A stretch of 64,000 bases of DNA from Bacteroidia bacterium. Its GTDB lineage: Bacteria; Bacteroidota; Bacteroidia; CAIKAF01. The notes under the pieces were generated by a model. It was not told the DNA's origin and made no database searches. It saw nothing but the letters and a program-made list of their open reading frames with translations. Position 1 is the stretch's first letter; each line of letters begins with the position of its first letter. Positions 8,249 to 15,506 of this stretch are shown here, in pieces. The DNA lies in the NCBI GenBank assembly GCA_030427255.1, contig JAUHWY010000001.1, positions 112,141 to 176,140 of the forward strand, written 5' to 3'. Made by a program: the position numbers and the translations under genes.

Positions 8249-9123
8249 AACGCCTCATTTCCATTACCGGACCTACCGCCTCAGGAAAGACCGCACTTGC
8301 CCTCAACTTGGCTCATAAGCATGGCTTGGACATCCTTTCCTTTGATTCCAGGCAGTTTTACCGGGAAATTCCCATAGGAACCGCCCAGCCCACCAAAGAA
8401 GAGCAAATGGGCATCAGGCATTGGTTCATAAGCAGCCACAGCATATGGCAGCCCTTAGATGTGATGAGCTTTCGGCAACAAGCACTACCCATTCTAAAGC
8501 AATCCCTTGATGATAGAAGCGGCTTGGTCCTGGTTGGCGGCTCCGGACTCTACCTGCAAGCCCTCCTTTACGGACTCGATGCCATGCCCGACATAGCCCC
8601 CGAGCTCCGCCGAAACATCCGCAGCTGGCCCCTAGACCGGCTTCAAGCCTACTTAGCCGAAAAGGACCCTGAGTTTTTTAATCAAGTCGACCGCCAAAAC
8701 CCCGTGCGTTTGATGCGTGCGGTGGAAGTAATGGAGCAAAGCGGCCGACCCTTCAGCAGCTTCCGCACCCAAGAAAAACCCCAGTGGAATTGGGACGCCC
8801 GGCACGAAGTATATCATATTGAGCCGGAGCGCGGCGACCTACGCAGCCGCATGCAGCAACGCTTAGCCTCCATGCTCCAGGCGGGCTTAAAAGAGGAGGC
8901 CATGCAATGGAAAGAAGCCGCCCATTTGAGTCCCCTCAAAACCGTTGGTTACCGCGAATGGTACGAAATGCCCCAAGCCGACCCGGACCGCGTAGCCACG
9001 GCCATTTTGACCCACACGGCCCAATACGCCAAGCGTCAAAGCACCTGGTTTCGAAAATTTTGGGAAACGCATCCCTACGACCAGATGCAACGCCTTTCCT
9101 CCGATCCCGGGACAGGATTTTAA
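8245..9123 (+). CDS. miaA: tRNA dimethylallyltransferase
   Basis: MiaA adds the isopentenyl group from DMAPP to A37 of tRNAs reading UNN codons. The 292-residue protein starts with the P-loop GPTASGKTALALNLA. It contains the conserved FDSRQFYREIPIGTAQP and LVGGSGLYLQALLYGLD. The C-terminal TAQYAKRQSTWFRKF is the tRNA-binding RQ-TWFR motif. Its start overlaps the end of the CCA-adding enzyme gene by 4 nt. A 21 bp tandem array begins directly after its stop codon. Confidence 0.95.
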   Translation: MKRLISITGPTASGKTALALNLAHKHGLDILSFDSRQFYREIPIGTAQPTKEEQMGIRHWFISSHSIWQPLDVMSFRQQALPILKQSLDDRSGLVLVGGSGLYLQALLYGLDAMPDIAPELRRNIRSWPLDRLQAYLAEKDPEFFNQVDRQNPVRLMRAVEVMEQSGRPFSSFRTQEKPQWNWDARHEVYHIEPERGDLRSRMQQRLASMLQAGLKEEAMQWKEAAHLSPLKTVGYREWYEMPQADPDRVATAILTHTAQYAKRQSTWFRKFWETHPYDQMQRLSSDPGTGF

Positions 9124-9249
9124 CCCTGTTACTCATGGTTCCACCCCTGTTACTCACGGTTCCACCCCTGTTACTCACGGTTCCACCCCTGTTACTCATG
9201 GTTTCGTCCCTGTTGATTAGGGTTTTGCCCCGTTTACTCATGGTATAAC
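9124..9249. repeat. Tandem array, six 21 bp units
   Basis: Units CCCTGTTACTCAYGGTTCCAC begin at 9124, 9145, 9166, 9187, 9208 and 9229. The first three are almost identical and the last two have decayed. The array starts 1-3 bp after the miaA stop. Its length is a multiple of three, so open frames of repeated Leu/Pro/Val run through it, but nothing indicates translation. No internal hairpin is seen. Confidence 0.9.
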
Positions 9250-9264
9250 CTTTTGTTTTAAGGA

Positions 9265-9413
9265 TTTGGGCGCCTTATCCGTCTCCGGTTCCAAGTCCTC
9301 GCTTGCCGGCCACCTTCGGCTAAGCGCTACGTGGGCTTCGTACCTCAGCCTCCGTGCGCCAAGCCGAAAGGGGCCGCCAAGCTCCGGGCTTTACACCTCC
9401 GCCGGGGCGCGTG
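9265..9413. repeat. Structured GC-rich intergenic element (family A)
   Basis: It begins TTTGGGCGCCTTATCCG and ends CCGGGGCGCGTG, as does the copy at 39221-39376. Shared blocks are AAGTCCTC, CTACGTGGGCTTC, TCAGCCTCCGTG and TCCGGGCTTT. The main stem TTCGGCTAAGCGC (9315-9327) pairs with GCGCCAAGCCGAA (9356-9368), with an internal bulge. The corresponding stem in the 39 kb copy has a different sequence but pairs equally well. From 9414 to 9598 I see nothing else apart from AT-rich sequence before the toxin-antitoxin pair. Confidence 0.75.
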
Positions 9414-9610
9414 ATTTTCCGGTGTTTTGGGTTCCAAAAGATAAGTTTACTTATACCTCTGTATTTTTGTTAGTCCCCCATTCTTTATACCATTTAGTGC
9501 CTTTGGAATTGTTCTGAGATGCATAAAGACTATGAACATTTCTTACAAATAAGAAAGCATAAAGGGTTCGATGGACATTTTTCCCTAATTTTACTCAAAT
9601 GCCTTGCATT

Positions 9611-9844
9611 ATGGACGATTTTTTAGCTAGGATTACCATTGACCCAAACATTTGCCACGGAAAGCCAACCATTCGTGGCCTTAGGTATCCTGTGGAAAAC
9701 ATGCTGGAGCTTTTAGCCTCAGGAATGACCATAGAAGAATTGTTGGAGGATTACCCTGATTTAGAGAAAGAGGACTTTTTAGCATGTTTGAATTACGCCT
9801 CTAAATTATTGCACGTAAAAAGCATTCATAGAATCGCATCGTGA
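9611..9844 (+). CDS. DUF433 antitoxin
   Basis: DUF433 proteins are small winged-helix antitoxins usually paired with DUF5615 PIN-like toxins. The sequence shows the family signature ITIDPNICHGKPTIRGLRYP and a helical C-terminus (EDFLACLNYASKLLHVK). I take ATG 9611 (77 aa); ATG 9599 would add four residues. The stop overlaps the GTG of the toxin gene by 4 nt (GTGA), the usual coupling in such modules. The region is more AT-rich than the core genes before it. Confidence 0.85.
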   Translation: MDDFLARITIDPNICHGKPTIRGLRYPVENMLELLASGMTIEELLEDYPDLEKEDFLACLNYASKLLHVKSIHRIAS

Positions 9845-10194
9845 GGTTTTTGATTGATGCTCAGCTGCCAATGTCCTTATCTGTTTTCTTGAAGTATAGA
9901 GGGCATGAATCCTTGCATACCCTTGAACTGCCCAAAAGAAACCGCACCAAAGATGGCGCCATAATACAATGTGCATTGGAGCAGGATAGAATTGTAGTTA
10001 CCAAGGACAATGACTTTTTGGAATCTTTCTTGCTTCATGAAAAGCCAAAGAAACTTATTTTAGTGAGGACTGGGAATATACCGAACAGGGAGCTGCTAAA
10101 AATATTTGCCGACCATTTAGATTTTATAGAGCTAGCACTGTCTAGAAGCCATTTAATTGAAATTAGCAGAACCGAAATTGTAGAACATGGGTAA
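9841..10194 (+). CDS. DUF5615 PIN-like toxin
   Basis: The 117-residue protein matches the DUF5615 (Mut7-C-like PIN) family, putative ribonuclease toxins. It starts with FLIDAQLPMSLSVFLKYRGH, carrying the first acidic residue, and has a second acidic cluster at VVTKDNDFLESF, as expected of a PIN-type metal site. The start is GTG 9841, inside the stop of the DUF433 antitoxin gene. Antitoxin-toxin order and 4 nt overlap support a type II module. RNase activity is inferred from the family. Confidence 0.85.
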   Translation: MRFLIDAQLPMSLSVFLKYRGHESLHTLELPKRNRTKDGAIIQCALEQDRIVVTKDNDFLESFLLHEKPKKLILVRTGNIPNRELLKIFADHLDFIELALSRSHLIEISRTEIVEHG

Positions 10195-10358
10195 ATGATT
10201 TTAATACTTTTCGTAGAATTGTTAAGCCTTGTTTGCAAACTAAAGCTTCATTTCGGGTGTATTTAGGAAATTTAGAATTCTGTAAGATGGACTCCATTTT
10301 ACTCCTATTTTTCCTGAAAGGAAAAAGCCTCCCCAGATTAGGATATTTGGCACTAAGG

Positions 10359-10601
10359 GAGACCGTTGACGCGTTGTGTTTTCAAGACGTAGTCCCTGAC
10401 CGAAGCGTCTGGGGTTTAAGGCGCAGGCAAATAGAAAGGCACCTGACGCTGCGGTAAGGGCAGGCCGGAGTTTACTAGCGGTAAATGAGGACCCCTGACG
10501 CTACGGTCAGGATAAAATACTTGAGATTTGACTGCAACGCAAACCCTGACGCTGCGGTCAGGGCAGGTGTGCCGCCAGAATAGCATCGCATCAACAGTCT
10601 C
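10359..10601 (+). mobile_element. MITE-like element, copy 2, enlarged by four hairpin insertions
   Basis: The ends (GAGACCGTTGACGCG and CGCATCAACAGTCTC) and interior match the 143 bp copies at 6561 and 39066, but this copy is 243 bp. The extra 100 bp are four insertions of about 24-27 bp, each with a palindrome of the type CCCTGACGCTGCGGTCAGGG. They fall after TTTTCAAG, AGAAAGG, GAGGACC and AACGCAAA. No target duplication is visible. The 160 bp before it (10195-10358) hold no recognisable gene. Confidence 0.8.
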
Positions 10602-10667
10602 AGATAGGGGGTAAATAGGCAGGGGTGGGGGGGGAGGTCCACCCCCACCCCCAGGGGGAGTGAAATG

Positions 10668-11034
10668 GAATTCGAGGGTCTTTCAAGGCAGTTCACTAGC
10701 AAAAAAGGGGAGTTCGAGGGTCTTTCGAGGCAGTTCACTGGCAAAAAAGGGGAGTTCGCTGGTTTTTCGAGGCAGTTCACTGGCAAAAAAGGGGAGTTCG
10801 CTGGTCTTTCAAGGCAGTTCACTAGCAAAAAAGGGGAGTTTAAGGGTCTTTTAAGGCTGTTTACTGGCAAAAAAAGAGAGCTCGAGGGTTTTTCAAGGCA
10901 GTTCACTAGCAAAAAAAAGCAGTTCGAAGGTCTTTTAAGGTAGTTAACTAGCAAAAAAGGGGAGTTCGATGGTCTTTCTAGACAATTCACTACCAAGAAA
11001 ATGGAATCCGAGGGTCTTCTTAGGCAGTGAATTG
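10668..11034. repeat. Tandem array, about nine 42 bp units
   Basis: Units of the type GAGTTCGAGGGTCTTTCGAG-GCAGTTCACTGGCAAAAAAGGG start at 10668, 10710, 10752, 10794, 10836, 10878, 10920, 10962 and 11004. Every interval is exactly 42 bp although units differ by 10-20%. Because 42 is 14 codons, frames stay open on both strands. The longest (minus strand, 10475-11101) also runs into the MITE, so I do not believe it is a gene. The array lies just after a G/C tract (10624-10658). Confidence 0.9.
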
Positions 11035-11053
11035 TGTTTGAGAGGGGGTAATT

Positions 11054-11071
11054 GACGCAAAATTTTGCGTC
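11054..11071. promoter_or_regulatory. Perfect 18 bp palindrome GACGCAAAATTTTGCGTC
   Basis: A perfect inverted repeat just after the 42 bp array. No T-run follows, so a simple terminator is unlikely; it could be an operator or a recombination site. The rest of 11072-11327 holds no convincing gene. One -7-like TATTTTTG (11187-11194) precedes a 19-codon frame at 11212. Confidence 0.4.
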
Positions 11072-11327
11072 TATAGTAAAAAATAGCGTGAGCCTTGACA
11101 TGTTAGGGAATGGGAAGGCCCAAGGGTATGGAATACAATAGCGCTCAGGATGGTTTAGTAAACTTGGATATTTGACCCCATAAACCTATTTTTGAATGCA
11201 AACAATCCACCATGCCAGACCCGGAGTATCCACAGGCCCACATCCGTATTTTTCCGGAAGGATATATTTGAAATAGGTGCAATGGTTTCGGGTGTTGGGT
11301 TCTTGGGTGTAATTTAAAAAAGATAAT

Positions 11328-12728
11328 ATGAAATTAATAGACGATAAGATACAGGGCGTTTTAAATTCAAATGGTGAAATCCTTGAGCTTGTCGGTTATG
11401 ACTTAGAACATATTCCTGAAAAAGTATTTTCTCTCACCAACCTTAAAGTGCTTCGACTCCGGAAGAACAAAATAAAGAGCATACCACCGGACATATCTAA
11501 GCTCAAGGAATTAATCGAAATTAATTTGATTGACAATGAATTAGACAGTTTCCCTCAAGACATTGTAGCTCTTAAAAACCTGCAAATCCTTCACTTAAGA
11601 AAAAACAACATTGAAACTATTCCTAGCGAGATATCAGTGCTAAAAAAATTGACACATTTTAATATTGGGAGCAATAGATTAAAAGAACTACCAGAAGAAA
11701 TTGGTGAATTGTCTTCTTTAGTCCATTTATTTATTAAGAACAATGAAATTGAGCGGCTTCCCACATCAATTAGACAGCTCGACAACCTTTAAGAGCTGAT
11801 TTTTAGCGAAAACCCAATTGTTTATCCACCACAAGAAATACTTGCTGGAGGCCTAATGAGAATATTAGTGTTCTTCATTTTAGAGGAATCTAAATCCTAT
11901 AACTTCTCGAATTTGACATTTGAAGTGCCAAAAGAATTAAGAACTGCGATAAAGCAATACCTTAACTACTTTCCTGATTATGTCGAATTATCAAAAGGGA
12001 AAAGTATCCAATTTGAAACGCGTAGTCATAAAGATGGTGTTACAATAGAAATGTCTAATAATGAGAATATTGAAGAGTTGAATGAGTATTTCAATGAATA
12101 TCTCGGGTTTGTAAAAACAAATATCGACTCAATATCTCCACAAATTGAAACTGTTATTGACGAACCTCAAAAAGAACTATTCATTTTAGAATTGAAACAA
12201 CAAGTTAATCACTTAAAACAACAAGTGGAGTTTAAAAACTTTCAAGTCAAGTTTCTAGAAGAACAGGTTGCCGACTATCATAACCTATTAAAGCTTGAAA
12301 GAACTAATCCCAATCCTATTCTGATTAACGCTCTTTCAAATTCTCATTCAAATTCAAGTTTAGATTCCAATATAGAAGTCATGGCAAATTTGAGAGTTGA
12401 AATACCCCAACTTCAAAAAGCCATATTATCGACATTATCAAACCTTCCCGAGAATTCACCCAAGTTACTTCAGGAAGAGCTAAAGAATATTGACAACGAA
12501 TTAATGGAGCAGGGAAAAATTGAATCTCCCAGTGACGTAAATCAAACGCCATTAAAAAGGATAAAAAGACTATTTGATCATATTTCAGATGAAAACTCAG
12601 ACTTAAATATAATTGTAAAAGGGTCTAAGAAATTAAAAGATTCCCTTCAAGATTTAGGAAAAACATACAATAAGATTGCTCAATGGACAGGAATGCCAAA
12701 TATCCCAGACTTGTTTTTGAATATTTAA
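11328..12728 (+). pseudogene. Leucine-rich-repeat protein gene interrupted by one in-frame stop
   Basis: Two open stretches in the same frame (11328-11792 and on to 12728) are separated by a single TAA at 11790-11792. Part one (154 aa) holds about five 23-residue LRRs (pattern LxxLxxLxLRxNxIxxIPxxI). The sixth repeat continues after the stop with ELIFSENPIVYPPQEIL, so the stop replaces a variable LRR position; one change from AAA, CAA or GAA explains it. Part two has a globular region, a coiled coil (ELKQQVNHLKQQVEFKN) and a C-terminal helical part ending YNKIAQWTGMPNIPDLF. A GGAGG lies just before ATG 11856, so reinitiation is possible. The gene is far more AT-rich than the core genome, suggesting transfer. 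Function unknown. Confidence 0.75.
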
Positions 12729-12879
12729 AGAAATAACTACACCCAGCAAAACCTATACGCCATGCCCTTCAGGATACTGCGCACAGCCAAACAGTTGGGC
12801 ATAATTAGAAAGAACAGAACATCGTGTAAGCTTCCCCCAAAACCGGACAGTCCAAAACTAGCATTAACTTTGCCTGTCT

Positions 12880-13146
12880 ATGAATAAGAGCAAGTTTTCC
12901 CCAACTCAAATTGTAAAAATCCTCAACGAATGGGAATCCGGCACCCCCGTTGAAATGCTTTCTCGAACCCATGGCGTAAGTACTGCCACCTTGTATTCCT
13001 GGCGAAAGAGGTATAGCGGCATGGAGGCCAGTGACTTAGAACGCTTAAAGTCCTTGGAGGAAGAGAACGCAAAGCTTAAACGCATGTATGCAGAGCTGGC
13101 GCTAGACCATGAATTGGCAAAGGAGATTATCGCAAAGAAGCTGTAA
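12880..13146 (+). mobile_element. Orphan IS3-family orfA (transposase helix-turn-helix protein)
   Basis: The 88-residue product is a typical IS3 OrfA: an N-terminal HTH (IVKILNEWESGTPVEMLSRT then HGVSTATLYSWRKRYSG) and a C-terminal leucine-zipper-like coil (LKSLEEENAKLKRMYAELAL). OrfB, the DDE catalytic part, should follow directly but is absent. The 274 bp to 13420 contain only a short unrecognised frame. TGTAAG at 12826 and CTTACA at 13390 could be the decayed insertion-sequence ends, but the inverted match does not extend. It is a remnant that cannot transpose alone. Confidence 0.75.
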
Positions 13147-13420
13147 AGCCTTGTGAAAAAAGAAGATAGTAGAGTCCTAAGGATATTCCGGAGCATGCTG
13201 ACCCTCAAATCCGGCGGAAAAACTGAGCCTTTGCCAACGCTTTTACTGGGCTTAGGACTTGCCATTTCGGCAGATGTTGTGGAGTCGTTGACCTCTTTTG
13301 ACAACCCTAAAGGTAAATTTAGTAGTTTGTATTGGTAAAAAGTGGAGGGTTGGATGGGCCTAATAAGTTGGCCGAACACTACAACCCCTTACACCATTAA
13401 ACAGAGACAACCTGCTTGTT

Positions 13421-13732
13421 TTACTCGTCCAGATGAATTGAGATATCAAGGTGTCCACCTAGTCCATCGTTAATAATGCGCTGCAGGGTAGAGAATCTTA
13501 TGTCCTTTAAATTCCGTTCCACTCTTGAAATATAGGCCTTGTTGGTTCCCGCAAGTTTAGCGAGCTGTTCTTGTGTCAACCCTTTTTTCTCCCGGGCTTG
13601 TTGGATTAGAACCCCTAGTTTGAATGTGTCGTACTCACTCTCAAACAGCTCCCGGCTTTCAGTCCCGGTTTTACCGACTTTCTTGTCGATGAACTCCTCC
13701 AGACTTGTTAGATTCTTTTTACTTGCTTTCAT
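13421..13732 (-). CDS. HigA-like antitoxin (XRE-type HTH)
   Basis: The 103-residue protein has a Cro/C1-type HTH at about residues 50-100: LIQQAREKKGLTQEQLAKLA then GTNKAYISRVERNLKDI. The N-terminal 45 residues (LEEFIDKKVGKTG) are typical of HigA-type antitoxins in toxin-first operons. Its start overlaps the toxin gene by 14 nt. It should neutralise the toxin and repress the operon through the inverted repeat at 14076-14093. Both assignments rest on family and gene order. Confidence 0.85.
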   Translation of the reverse strand: MKASKKNLTSLEEFIDKKVGKTGTESRELFESEYDTFKLGVLIQQAREKKGLTQEQLAKLAGTNKAYISRVERNLKDIRFSTLQRIINDGLGGHLDISIHLDE

Positions 13733-14057
13733 AATATTCCCGTTTTATTTGTTCGGCTCTTTCAATCTGTTGTTTCGGGGTCCTTTGAGTCTTTTTTTGG
13801 AATCCGTGACCAACAACTATCAAATTATCGATGTCAAAAAAACAGAAGATTCGAAATATATTGTTCCCGACCTGGACCCTGATTTCATAAAGGCCCGAAG
13901 AATTCTTGATATGCTTCAAATAAAGCTCAGGAATTTGATCCAATTCAGTGACCACCCGAAAAGTCCACAATATTTTCTTTTTGACTTTGTCATCTAAACT
14001 GTCATAAAACTTTTCGAAGTAATCTTTGAAGAAGAATAACTCTCGTTTTTTCGCCAT
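13719..14057 (-). CDS. HigB/RelE-type toxin
   Basis: The 112-residue protein is of the RelE/ParE superfamily, phage-derived Gp49-like group. It reads FFKDYFEKFYDSLDDKVKKK, then LYEIRVQVGNNIFRIFCFFD and VVGHGFQKKTQRTPKQQIER. Such toxins cleave ribosome-bound mRNA. I chose ATG 14057 because a complete promoter ends 4 nt before it; the preceding codon (14060) is TTG. The toxin gene precedes the antitoxin gene, the typical higBA order. Confidence 0.88.
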   Translation of the reverse strand: MAKKRELFFFKDYFEKFYDSLDDKVKKKILWTFRVVTELDQIPELYLKHIKNSSGLYEIRVQVGNNIFRIFCFFDIDNLIVVGHGFQKKTQRTPKQQIERAEQIKREYYESK

Positions 14058-14061
14058 CAAT

Positions 14062-14093
14062 CAAAGATACAAATTGTTGTCTTATTGGACAAC
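14062..14093 (-). promoter_or_regulatory. higBA promoter with overlapping operator
   Basis: On the minus strand TTG (14092-14090), a 20 bp spacer and TATCTTTG (14069-14062) form a full Bacteroidota promoter, 4 nt from the toxin ATG. The inverted repeat GTTGTC-N6-GACAAC (14076-14093) covers the -33 part and half the spacer. This is where a HigA autorepressor would be expected to bind. Confidence 0.65.
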
Positions 14094-14138
14094 TCTTTTC
14101 GTATGAGCCCGCCGGTCGAGGATGAGGTGGTTGACTGA

Positions 14139-14404
14139 GGCATCCCGTCTTTACTTCATCACTTATCATTCACCATTATTCCATCATTAGCGCAGAAAAG
14201 GTGGCACGCAGTGACGCCAAGGCGCAAAGACTTTAGCGCAGTAGGACCAAAGCGTGAAATAGATGGCGCCGTCAGACGCCCTTTTGCGGCTTTGCGACTT
14301 TGCGTGAAACCGTTAACGCGGTATATGGGCAGGCAGAGACGCCAGGGCGCAAAGAACAGGGTTTAACCCTGTTAACTTCAGCGCGAAAAAGCGCAGGCAA
14401 AGGC
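14139..14404. repeat. Partial 43 bp unit followed by a 226 bp insert between 12 bp direct repeats
   Basis: CATCCCGTCTTTACTTCATC at 14139 onwards is a partial unit of the array that resumes at 14417. The 12-mer CATTCACCATTA occurs at 14167-14178 and again at 14405-14416. The 226 bp between look inserted into the array. The insert carries two near-identical 23 bp repeats (14208-14230 and 14333-14355, core GACGCCARGGCGCAAAGA) and the palindrome CAGGGTTTAACCCTG. No gene is present. Confidence 0.65.
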
Positions 14405-14416
14405 CATTCACCATTA

Positions 14417-14674
14417 AGAGACGGGAAATGTCCCGTCTTTACCTCATCACTTATCATTGAGAGACGGGAAGCATCCCGTCTTTACTTCATCCTTCATCAT
14501 TCAGAGACGGGAGATGTCCCGTCTTTGCTTCATCCTTCATCATTCAGAGACGGGAGATGTCCCGTCTTTACTTCATCCTTCATCATTCAGAGACGGGAGA
14601 TGTCCCGTCTTTACTTCATCCTTCATCATTCAGAGACGGGAGATGTCCCGTCTTTACCTCATCATTTACCCTTC
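14417..14674. repeat. Tandem array, six 43 bp units with internal hairpin
   Basis: Units start at 14417, 14460, 14503, 14546, 14589 and 14632, all exactly 43 bp. Each holds the hairpin AGACGGG-AGATGT-CCCGTCT followed by TTTACTTCATCCTTCATCATT. Units 3-5 are nearly identical. A decayed CATTCATCATTC tail continues to about 14730. Because the interval is 43 (not a multiple of three) the same units are read in all three frames, and the frames crossing it are not genes. Confidence 0.92.
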
Positions 14675-14744
14675 ATCATTCATCATTCACCATTTATCAT
14701 TCATCATTCCCCATTCATCACTCCCCATTCTTCCGAAGCGTGCT

Positions 14745-14885
14745 TTCCAAAAAGTCGCCCCCAAGGCCAAGGGAGGGCCGCCCGCAGCCGGCGCTTAGCC
14801 GCTCCAAGGCGAGGAGGTGGAACCCCAATTGGGTGAACCCCCGCAGGCTCGGAGCGACTTGGCGCCGGGGAGGGAGACCGGAATA
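14745..14885. repeat. GC-rich intergenic element, probably related to the structured family
   Basis: A GC-rich block with AGTCGC near its start and GCGACT near its end, plus several smaller inverted repeats. It contains no gene. The boundaries are less clear than in the other copies, so membership of the family is only likely. The stretch 14886-14940 before the next gene shows nothing. Confidence 0.4.
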
Positions 14886-14940
14886 GGGCCGACTAGATTA
14901 AATGCACTACCTAGAGTGTAAGGGCCCGCCCTCCAACCAT

Positions 14941-15504
14941 TTAACCGAAAAGTAAGGGGATGAACTCGTCGAAGGATAAGGCCGGGCTGTAGCTGCGGTC
15001 GTGGTATTGGTTGGCCATGATTTTGAGCCATAGGCCGCGGTCGCCCAGCTTGCGGTACTCCAAGTGGATGTTGCCGTAGCGCTGGTTCCATGGGGCATCG
15101 CCTTCTACCCTAGGTTTTAAATAGTAAACTTCGGTGAGGCGCAAGCCGCTGTCCAAAAATTCGTGGTGCTTTTCGGTGAAACTCAGCTTGTAGTCTAAGG
15201 CTTGAACGCGCGCGCATAGCCTGTCGAGCAGCCAATGCTGTGCCTTTAGATCCCACTCCTCCGGCGGTTGAAAAAATAGGCCGTTGGATACGGGGGATTC
15301 GTGCAGATGGATCATCAATCGGCTGTCTAAACCGCTGCGTTTGAGCCGCCAGGCAGAAAGGATTTGCTTGCTCCATTCCTCGGCTTCGCCGGAGGCCTCC
15401 CAAGCTTCGGCGGCTTGTTTTTCCCAATCTTGCCGCTCTAAGGCTTCCCGAAAGTCTTCGGGTTGGGGCTTGCTGCGCTTTACTATGTTCCTAAGCCAAT
15501 CCAT
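14941..15504 (-). CDS. Hypothetical cytosolic protein
   Basis: The 187-residue protein starts at ATG 15504, two bases after the stop of the DUF2279 gene, so the two are co-transcribed. The frame extends upstream of this ATG, but that part merely shadows the DUF2279 gene. The protein is rich in Trp, Glu and Leu (EAWEASGEAEEWSKQILSAW) and has no signal peptide or membrane segment. It ends with FDEFIPLLFG. I do not recognise a family. Confidence 0.65.
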   Translation of the reverse strand: MDWLRNIVKRSKPQPEDFREALERQDWEKQAAEAWEASGEAEEWSKQILSAWRLKRSGLDSRLMIHLHESPVSNGLFFQPPEEWDLKAQHWLLDRLCARVQALDYKLSFTEKHHEFLDSGLRLTEVYYLKPRVEGDAPWNQRYGNIHLEYRKLGDRGLWLKIMANQYHDRSYSPALSFDEFIPLLFG

Positions 15505-15506
15505 AG

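Noticed and set aside
8907-9248. Frames crossing the end of miaA and the 21 bp array
   Set aside because: The first half shadows miaA in another frame, the second half is the array; no independent evidence.
10475-11101. A 208-codon minus-strand frame with repeated KRPSNSPFLLVNCL peptides
   Set aside because: It is produced by the 42 bp tandem array and runs into the MITE; both strands are open, and there is no promoter, signal or family support.
11212-11271. 19-codon frame MPDPEYPQAHIRIFPEGYI with TATTTTTG 17 nt upstream
   Set aside because: Too short to support without conservation; the -7-like element may be chance or may serve the LRR gene.
12906-13379. Minus-strand frame of 157 codons over the IS3 orfA
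   Set aside because: Antisense to a clear OrfA; the remaining part matches nothing I recognise.
12826-13395. Intact IS3 element with TGTAAG...CTTACA ends
   Set aside because: orfB is missing and the inverted match does not extend beyond six bases, so I report only an orphan orfA.
14417-14674. Possible CRISPR array
   Set aside because: The whole 43 bp unit is repeated without unique spacers and no cas gene is present.
14300-14886. Overlapping plus-strand frames with repeated Ser/His/Pro peptides
   Set aside because: They read the 43 bp array in all three frames; the period is not a multiple of three and no frame is favoured.
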